The notes beneath the pieces were generated by a model that was not told where the DNA came from, did not search any database, and was given only the letters and a program-made list of their open reading frames with translations. The translations under genes and the position numbers were made by a program. This document shows positions 8,001 to 12,011 of a stretch of DNA of 12,011 nucleotides, piece by piece. Within the stretch, counting starts at the first letter, position 1. Every line of letters begins with the position of its first letter. The stretch comes from Acidobacteriota bacterium. GTDB taxonomy: Bacteria; Acidobacteriota; Vicinamibacteria; Vicinamibacterales; SCN-69-37. Where the stretch lies: contig JAKALV010000081.1 of assembly GCA_021824055.1 (NCBI GenBank), positions 1 to 12,011 of the forward strand, given 5' to 3'.

Positions 8001-8654
8001 ATGCGCAACTTCGCTATCGCACTGTTTTCATTGTCGCTGGCGGTGCCGGCTGTGCTGCGAGCCGACGCCGACCGGTTGAGTGACGCCACGGCGGTGCTCC
8101 GCGAAATGGCGGGCACGCCTGACGCCAGCATCCCGAAGGACCTCTTCACGAAGGCCGAGTGCGTCGTGATCATTCCCGGCGTGAAGAAGGGCGCCGTGGG
8201 ATTTGGCGGGCAATACGGGCGCGGCTACATGGCGTGCCGCACGAAGGGTGGGTGGTCGGCGCCATCCGGCATGCGGATCGAAGGCGGCAGCGTCGGGTTT
8301 CAGATCGGCGGATCCTCGACCGACGTGATCCTGCTCGTGATGAGCGGCCGCGGCGTCGACAAGCTGCTGTCGAGCAAGTTCACGGTGGGCGCCGATGCCG
8401 CCGTCGCCGCCGGTCCGCTGGGGCGCCAGGCGTCCGCTCAAACGGATGCGACGATGCACGCCGAGATGCTGGCGTGGTCGCGCTCGCGCGGAGTGTTTGC
8501 GGGCGTGTCGCTGCAGGGATCCACGTTGCGCACGGACAGCGATGAGAACAAGCAGCTGTACGGCAAGGCGCTCTCCGCGCGCGAGATCGTACGCGGCAGC
8601 ATCGCCGCGCCCGCGGCCGCCAAAGAACTGATGGCGGCGCTGGCGAAGTACTAA
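8001..8654 (+). CDS. Exported YSC84/SYLF-domain lipid-binding protein
   Basis: Protein of 217 residues with a signal peptide (about 1-22, cleavage near VLRA-DAD), followed by a SYLF (YSC84, DUF500) domain that fills the rest. Seen features are the start of the domain with IPKDLFTKAECVVIIPGVKKGA (split here at about residues 44-65), then the glycine-rich FGGQYGRGYMACR, the GSVGFQIGGSSTDVILLVMS core and KFTVGADAAVAAGPLGR. SYLF domains bind phosphoinositides in eukaryotes; bacterial exported versions are assumed to associate with membrane lipid, but their role is not established. Length and motif order are normal for the bacterial type. It is divergent from the M20 peptidase gene and ends 24 nt before the convergent FKBP gene. 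Confidence 0.9.
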   Translation: MRNFAIALFSLSLAVPAVLRADADRLSDATAVLREMAGTPDASIPKDLFTKAECVVIIPGVKKGAVGFGGQYGRGYMACRTKGGWSAPSGMRIEGGSVGFQIGGSSTDVILLVMSGRGVDKLLSSKFTVGADAAVAAGPLGRQASAQTDATMHAEMLAWSRSRGVFAGVSLQGSTLRTDSDENKQLYGKALSAREIVRGSIAAPAAAKELMAALAKY

Positions 8655-8666
8655 GAGGCGCGCCTC
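8655..8666. other. 12-bp perfect palindrome between convergent genes
   Basis: GAGGCGCGCCTC starts directly after the stop codon of the SYLF gene, inside the 24-nt gap to the convergent FKBP gene. As RNA it could form only a short stem without a U-tract, so any terminator role is doubtful. Confidence 0.3.
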
Positions 8667-8678
8667 GCCGCCCTCAGC

Positions 8679-9164
8679 CTATTTGATATCGAGCAGTTCG
8701 ACGTCGAACACGAGCGTGCCGGGCGGCGATCCGGGCTGGCCCTTGTAGGCGAGTGCTTCCGGGATCCAGAACCGGCGCTTCTCGCCAATCACCATCAGCT
8801 GCACGCCCTCGGTCCAGCCGGGGATAACGCCATTCAAGGGGAACTCAATCGGTTCGCCGCGGACAACGGAGCTGTCGAACATCTCGCCGTTGGTGAGCCA
8901 GCCGGTGTAGTTCACCTTCACCGTCGACGTTGCGGTCGGGTGGATGGTGCCCGTGCCGGCCTTGATGACTTTTGAGGCGAGGCCTGAGGCGGTCTTGACG
9001 GCATCCGCCGGCGGAGCAGCGACGTCGGGCGGCGCGGGGATGAGCGCCGGTGCGGCCGCCGGCGGCGCTGACGTCGCGGGCGTTTCGGTGGCCGCGTTGC
9101 TGCACGCGGCCGCGGCGGCCAGACTGGTGACAAGGACAAAGGTCAGAACTCGGGAAAGACGCAT
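8679..9164 (-). CDS. FKBP-type peptidyl-prolyl cis-trans isomerase, putative lipoprotein
   Basis: Envelope protein-folding catalyst of 161 residues. The N-terminus MRLSRVLTFVLVTSLAAAAAC resembles a lipoprotein signal with Cys21 as acylation site, although the lipobox (AAAC) lacks the usual Leu at -3. An Ala/Pro-rich linker (about 25-55) leads to one FKBP domain (about 56-161). Typical active-site residues are Tyr86 (VNYTGWL), Phe96-Asp97 (MFDSS), Val113-Ile114 and Trp117 (NGVIPGW), and the C-terminal AYKGQPGSPPGTLVFDVELL. The frame is open upstream to an ATG at 9242, but those 26 codons run through the palindrome and would bury the signal peptide, so the ATG at 9164 was chosen. No Shine-Dalgarno sequence precedes it; a TATGAT box at the palindrome end lies 6 nt upstream. 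Confidence 0.92.
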   Translation of the reverse strand: MRLSRVLTFVLVTSLAAAAACSNAATETPATSAPPAAAPALIPAPPDVAAPPADAVKTASGLASKVIKAGTGTIHPTATSTVKVNYTGWLTNGEMFDSSVVRGEPIEFPLNGVIPGWTEGVQLMVIGEKRRFWIPEALAYKGQPGSPPGTLVFDVELLDIK

Positions 9165-9170
9165 GAAGGA

Positions 9171-9176
9171 ATCATA
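9171..9176 (-). promoter_or_regulatory. Possible -10 box of the FKBP gene at the left palindrome end
   Basis: The minus strand reads TATGAT, one base from the -10 consensus, 6 nt before ATG 9164. A transcript would begin at or next to the start codon. No good -35 sequence is seen at the matching distance. Confidence 0.4.
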
Positions 9177-9286
9177 CGGGGTCAGAGCCGTTTTCCACAG
9201 GTTTCCACCGTTGAGGGATAGTGGTCCTCGAAAGGGGACCACTGTCCCTCAACGGTTAATGCCTGTGGAAAACGGCTCTGACCCCG

Positions 9287-9292
9287 TATGAT
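9287..9292 (+). promoter_or_regulatory. Possible -10 box of the hydrolase operon at the right palindrome end
   Basis: TATGAT, the mirror copy of the box at 9171-9176, lies 6 nt before ATG 9299, again predicting an almost leaderless mRNA. No good -35 sequence is seen. Confidence 0.4.
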
Positions 9293-9298
9293 TTTTGC

Positions 9299-10147
9299 AT
9301 GGTCACCAATGTCGCCAACCTCCTCGCACGGTCTGTGCGGTATCTCGAATCGCCCGGACTGCGCGGAGAGGAGCCGGCCAGGGGTACGCGGACGCTGATC
9401 CTGCTGCATGCGTTCCCGCTCAGCGCGGACATGTGGCTGCCACAGCTTGCGCGTGTGCCACCGCGGTGGCGGTTCATCGCATCCGACCTGCGCGGGTTTC
9501 GCGGCATGGGACCGGCTTTCGAGGATCCGCAACTCGACGGCGCGACCATGGACGACTACGCGCGCGACGTCCTGGACCTGATGGACCATCTCGATGTGTC
9601 CAGGGCGGCGATCGCGGGGCTGTCGATGGGCGGCTACGTCGCGATGGCCCTCGCGGCGCGCGCGCCCGAGCGCGTGTCGCACCTGATCCTCGCCGACACG
9701 AAGATGACCGCCGACACCGACGAGGGCCGCGCCGGCCGCGACGCGATGCGCGCGATGGTCGAGCGCGACGGTCCGCCCGCGGTGGCCACCGCCATGCTGC
9801 CGAAACTGCTCGGCGCCACCAGCCACCGCGAGCAACCCGATCTGGTCGACGCCGTGCGCCGACTGATCGAAGTGAATCGCGCCGAAGCGATCGCCGGCGC
9901 GATCGGCGCGCTCAAGACGCGGCCCGACCGCTCGGCCGCGCTCGCGGCGATGCACGTGCCGGCTCTTGTGATCTGCGGCGACGAAGACGCGCTCATGCCG
10001 AAAGCCGACAGCGAGGCGATGGCCGCGACGATTCCGGGCGCCAAGCTCGTCGTCATGCCGCGCACGGGCCACCTGTCGAATCTCGAACGGCCGCTGGAGT
10101 TCAACGCCGCGCTGCAGGACTTCCTGGAACGCGCCGGACGACAGTGA
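9299..10147 (+). CDS. Alpha/beta fold hydrolase
   Basis: Cytoplasmic alpha/beta hydrolase of 282 residues with no signal peptide, of the small esterase, lactonase or haloperoxidase-like type. Seen motifs are LLHAFPLSADMW (35-46, oxyanion loop with HAF where HGF is more usual), SDLRGFRGMG (62-71), nucleophile elbow GLSMGGY (107-113, Ser109), the acid in CGDEDALMP (Asp230 is the likeliest) and His258 in RTGHLSNLERP. The triad and length are normal; the substrate cannot be told. It is the first gene of a tight set with the DUF547 gene (5-nt gap) and the SDR gene. Its ATG lies 5 nt from the end of the palindrome, without a Shine-Dalgarno sequence. Confidence 0.88.
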   Translation: MVTNVANLLARSVRYLESPGLRGEEPARGTRTLILLHAFPLSADMWLPQLARVPPRWRFIASDLRGFRGMGPAFEDPQLDGATMDDYARDVLDLMDHLDVSRAAIAGLSMGGYVAMALAARAPERVSHLILADTKMTADTDEGRAGRDAMRAMVERDGPPAVATAMLPKLLGATSHREQPDLVDAVRRLIEVNRAEAIAGAIGALKTRPDRSAALAAMHVPALVICGDEDALMPKADSEAMAATIPGAKLVVMPRTGHLSNLERPLEFNAALQDFLERAGRQ

Positions 10148-10152
10148 GGAAC

Positions 10153-11007
10153 ATGGCCATTAGCGGCGCCGCGCGCGTGTTGTCGGTTGGGTGGAGCGTT
10201 GCCCTGGCGGCGGCGATGCTGTGTCGTCCGGCGGCGCCGCGCGCGACCGCGGCCGACATCCACGCGCCGCTCGACCGCATTCTCGACATGTACGTCCGCG
10301 ACGGCCACGTCTACTACCGGTGGCTTCAAAGCGAGCGGCAGCCCCTCGATCAGTACGTCCGCTCGCTCGATATCCCGGCCGCGGAAGTGGCCGCCTGGCC
10401 AAAGCCCGAGCAGCTGGCCTTCTGGATCAATGCCTACAACGCGCTTGTGCTGCAGACCGTGATCGGCAAGTACCCGATCAAAGGCCTGTCGAAGGACTAT
10501 CCGGTCAACAGCATCCGGCAGATTCCCGGATCGTTCGAACAGTTGCCGCATCGCGTGGCCGGCCGTACGCTGACGCTCGACGCGATCGAGAAGACGATGA
10601 TCGAGCCGCTGGGCGACGCGCGCGCGCTGCTGGCCCTCGGCCGGGGCGCCATCGGCAGCGGCCGCCTGCGCAGCGAAGCCTATCGCGCCGACCGCCTCGA
10701 CGAGCAACTGGAACAGGCGCTCAAGGAATTTGTGACGCGGCCGGCCGGATTCCAGGTGAACCCGGACGCCAACGCCGTGATCGTGTCGCCGCTCTTTGGC
10801 TGGCGGCAGGACGCATTCATCGCGAGCTTCGCGAAGGCCGGCGAGCGATGGGTCGATCGCAGCCCGATCGAACAGGCGCTTCTCGGCATGGCCGCGCCGA
10901 AACTCTTCGCGACCGAGCGCGAGTTCCTGCTGCAGAACACCTTTCAGTTAAGATACGGCGTCTTTGACTGGCGCCTGAACGATCTCACCGGAGGCATCCC
11001 CAAGTGA
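10153..11007 (+). CDS. Exported DUF547 domain protein
   Basis: Protein of 284 residues with an N-terminal hydrophobic signal (about 9-35, cleavage perhaps near ATAA-DIH), then a DUF547 domain over most of the chain. The hallmark is LAFWINAYNALVLQTVI (about 87-103), followed by GRTLTLDAIEKTMI, a segment ending LRSEAY, and the C-terminal FQLRYGVFDWRLND. The biochemical role of DUF547 is not established. The usual CGA-x-SCP segment before LR-EAY reads GRGAIGSGRLRSEAY here, so both cysteines I expect from family memory are absent. The frame is open far upstream through the hydrolase gene, but ATG 10153 begins the signal peptide and has GAGGA just upstream (2-nt spacing, unusually close). The stop overlaps the SDR start by 4 nt, so the two are probably translationally coupled. 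Confidence 0.85.
   Translation: MAISGAARVLSVGWSVALAAAMLCRPAAPRATAADIHAPLDRILDMYVRDGHVYYRWLQSERQPLDQYVRSLDIPAAEVAAWPKPEQLAFWINAYNALVLQTVIGKYPIKGLSKDYPVNSIRQIPGSFEQLPHRVAGRTLTLDAIEKTMIEPLGDARALLALGRGAIGSGRLRSEAYRADRLDEQLEQALKEFVTRPAGFQVNPDANAVIVSPLFGWRQDAFIASFAKAGERWVDRSPIEQALLGMAAPKLFATEREFLLQNTFQLRYGVFDWRLNDLTGGIPK
10990..10994 (+). promoter_or_regulatory. Ribosome binding site of the SDR gene
   Basis: GGAGG lies inside the end of the DUF547 gene, 9 nt before the GTG start at 11004. It supports the GTG start and coupled translation. Confidence 0.55.
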
Positions 11008-11783
11008 ATCTGCAGCTCACCGATTCGGTCGCGATCATCACCGGATCGAGCCAGGGCCTCGGTCTGGCGTCGGCCCGCGCGCTCGTCGAGGAAGGTGCCC
11101 GCGTGACGATCTGCGCGCGGGGCGCCGACGCGCTGAACCGCGCCGCCGCGGACCTTCGACAGGTGGCAGGGGGCGATGACCGCGTGCTCGCCGTCGCCGC
11201 CGATGTCTCGACGCCGGCCGGCGCCGCGCGCGTGGTGGCGGACACGCTGCAGCGCTTCGGACGCGTCGACGTCCTCGTCAACAACGTCGGCAAAGCCGCC
11301 GGCACCGACATCGTCGACACGACGGATGAAGAATGGCAGAGCGCCTTCGACCAGACGCTCTTTCCCGCCGTGCGCATGTCGCGCCTCGTGGTGCCGCACA
11401 TGCGAAGGCAAGGCGGCGGCGTCATTCTGATGATCGCGTCGATCTGGGGCCGCGAGAGCGGCGGCCGCATGACGTACAACGCCGTGAAGGCGGCGGAGAT
11501 CAGCCTCGCGAAAGCAATGGCGCAACAACTGGCGAAAGATCAGATCCGGGTCAACAGCGTCGCGCCGGGGTCGATCTCATTTGTGGGCGGCGCGTGGTGG
11601 CGGCGCACGCAGGAGGATCCGCAGGCCATGGCGGATTTCGTCAAGCGCGAGATTCCGTTCGGCCGGTTCGGCAAGGCGGACGAAGTCGGCGCGCTCGTCG
11701 CGTTTCTGGCCTCGCCGAGAGCCAGCTGGATCACCGGCGCGTCAGTGACGGTCGACGGCGGACAGAGCAGGGCGAATATCTGA
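11004..11783 (+). CDS. Short-chain dehydrogenase/reductase (SDR)
   Basis: NAD(P)-dependent classical SDR oxidoreductase of 259 residues with a Rossmann fold, cytoplasmic. Cofactor motif TGSSQGLG is at 13-20, NNVG at 93-96, catalytic Ser146 in MIASIWG, and Tyr158/Lys162 in YNAVK. PG (188-189) and DGG (251-253) complete the pattern. Arg39 at the end of beta-2 (ICARG) would favour NADP(H), by inference. The position that normally holds the tetrad Asn appears to be Thr118 in the FDQTLFPAVRMSR segment. The substrate is unknown; the fold is shared by FabG-type reductases and sugar or steroid dehydrogenases. The GTG start overlaps the DUF547 stop, with GGAGG 9 nt upstream. It ends 2 nt before the second heptamer array, which may close the operon. 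Confidence 0.93.
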   Translation: MNLQLTDSVAIITGSSQGLGLASARALVEEGARVTICARGADALNRAAADLRQVAGGDDRVLAVAADVSTPAGAARVVADTLQRFGRVDVLVNNVGKAAGTDIVDTTDEEWQSAFDQTLFPAVRMSRLVVPHMRRQGGGVILMIASIWGRESGGRMTYNAVKAAEISLAKAMAQQLAKDQIRVNSVAPGSISFVGGAWWRRTQEDPQAMADFVKREIPFGRFGKADEVGALVAFLASPRASWITGASVTVDGGQSRANI

Positions 11784-11785
11784 GC

Positions 11786-11882
11786 AGGGCAAAGGGCAAA
11801 GGGCAGAGGGCAAAGGTCTGGAACCTGTGCCCTGCCAACTTATTTCCTTTACCTCTGCCCTTTGCCCTGTGCCCTTTGCCCT
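11786..11882. repeat. Inverted array of 7-bp repeats (AGGGCAA type)
   Basis: Five heptamers on the plus strand (11786-11820: AGGGCAA, AGGGCAA, AGGGCAG, AGGGCAA, AGGTCTG) face five on the minus strand (from 11882 inward to 11848: AGGGCAA, AGGGCAC, AGGGCAA, AGGGCAG, AGGTAAA). Both arms are exactly 35 nt. A 27-nt centre (11821-11847) holds one further inverted copy, GTGCCCT (11827-11833). The array starts 2 nt after the SDR stop and ends where a -10-like TAACAT begins. The transcript could fold into a hairpin, so it may act as a terminator or 3' stabiliser for the upstream operon. Confidence 0.9.
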
Positions 11883-11887
11883 AACAT
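11882..11887 (+). promoter_or_regulatory. Possible -10 box of the AGCS symporter gene
   Basis: TAACAT ends 8 nt before ATG 11896 and shares its first base with the last repeat unit. The overlapping CATAGT (11885-11890) is an alternative. No -35 element is evident; that position falls inside the repeat array. Confidence 0.3.
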
Positions 11888-11895
11888 AGTCCCCC

Positions 11896-12011
11896 ATGGC
11901 TGACGCAATTCAGGCGATCGCGGACTGGCTCTTTCGTCCGTACATCATCATCCTGCTGCTCGGCGGCGGACTGTTTCTCTCGATCCGCACGGGGTTCGTG
12001 CAGGTGCGGCG
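11896..12011 (+). CDS. Alanine/glycine:cation symporter family protein (AGCS), N-terminal fragment
   Basis: Only the first 38 codons are in the window; the gene runs off the right edge. The peptide begins MADAIQAIADWLFRPYII and continues with a hydrophobic stretch ILLLGGGLFLSIRTGFVQVR. This is the characteristic start of sodium:alanine/glycine symporters (AlsT/DagA type), in which a membrane segment with LGxGLFLxIR leads to FVQ-R. Such proteins import small neutral amino acids with Na+ or H+. The start ATG lies 14 nt from the end of the heptamer array and has no Shine-Dalgarno sequence. The family assignment rests on this short N-terminus alone. Confidence 0.7.
   Translation, partial: MADAIQAIADWLFRPYIIILLLGGGLFLSIRTGFVQVR

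Larger units (their letters stand above)
9170..9293. repeat. 124-bp near-perfect palindrome (REP/MITE-like) between divergent starts
   Basis: The arms pair around a centre at 9231/9232. The outer 32 nt are perfect (9170-9201 with 9262-9293, beginning AATCATACGGGGTCAGAGCC). A 5-nt poorly paired block follows (9202-9206 against 9257-9261). The inner 23-nt stem (9207-9229 with 9234-9256) has two mismatches, and the tip is GAAA (9230-9233). In all 54 of 60 positions are Watson-Crick pairs. The right arm also contains a smaller hairpin, GGGAC-CACT-GTCCC (9235-9248). It encodes no protein. From memory, GGGGTCAGAGCC-type ends accompany REP or MITE elements near Y1-type (IS200-like) transposases in several phyla, but no transposase is present here and the class is inference. 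It fills the gap between two divergent genes to within 5 nt of each start codon. Confidence 0.93.

Noticed and set aside
8655..8678. Two-way intrinsic terminator between the SYLF and FKBP genes
   Set aside because: The 12-bp palindrome would leave a stem of about 4 bp once a loop is formed, and no T-tract follows on either strand. It is recorded only as a palindrome.
9165..9242. A longer FKBP gene starting at 9242
   Set aside because: The extra 26 codons come from the palindrome and would bury the lipoprotein signal peptide in mid-protein.
9295..10152. A 570-codon plus-strand frame that would make one fusion protein ending in DUF547
   Set aside because: The part before 10153 is an Arg-rich shadow of the hydrolase gene in another frame. 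The real DUF547 gene starts at ATG 10153 with a signal peptide.

Overview
The window is GC-rich and gene-dense, with short intergenic gaps. It looks like chromosomal DNA from an acidobacterium, perhaps of the Vicinamibacteria type. The main support is a long FtsX/MacB-type permease with no partner ATPase, the 'duplicated orphan permease' (ADOP) architecture that is characteristic of Acidobacteriota. The 7-bp intergenic repeats and the apparent short-leader gene starts fit my memory of such genomes. The taxonomic call is inference, and no rRNA or tRNA marker is present.

Layout from left to right. RecQ helicase (28-1839, +) is followed by the ADOP permease (1907-4324, +). Next come a secreted DUF3887 plus alpha/beta hydrolase protein (4369-5730, +) and a beta-carbonic anhydrase starting 17 nt later (5748-6359, +). 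An inverted array of heptamers (6364-6517) fills the gap to a convergent membrane-anchored M20 metallopeptidase (6517-7980, -). That gene is divergent, across only 20 bp, from a YSC84/SYLF-domain protein (8001-8654, +). The SYLF gene converges on an FKBP-type peptidyl-prolyl isomerase lipoprotein (8679-9164, -). A 124-bp near-perfect palindrome (9170-9293) separates that gene from a tight three-gene set on the plus strand: alpha/beta hydrolase (9299-10147), DUF547 protein (10153-11007) and SDR oxidoreductase (11004-11783). A second inverted heptamer array (11786-11882), with a different repeat sequence but the same architecture, leads into the start of an alanine/glycine:cation symporter (AGCS) gene cut by the window edge (11896 onward).

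How the genes work together: there is no single pathway. RecQ is a DNA-repair housekeeping gene. Several of the others act in the envelope or periplasm: the permease, secreted hydrolase, M20 peptidase, SYLF protein and FKBP lipoprotein. The only convincing operon is hydrolase-DUF547-SDR, with a 5-nt gap and then a 4-nt overlap; its substrate cannot be read from the sequence. Carbonic anhydrase probably reads through from the hydrolase upstream of it.

I found no defence island, CRISPR array, prophage, transposase gene or biosynthetic cluster. The most unusual content is intergenic. There are two inverted heptamer arrays that occupy gaps almost stop-to-stop or stop-to-promoter. There is also a long palindrome placed exactly 5 nt from both divergent start codons, with a -10-like TATGAT at each outer end, a GAAA tetraloop, and mismatches that pair as G-U only in plus-strand RNA.
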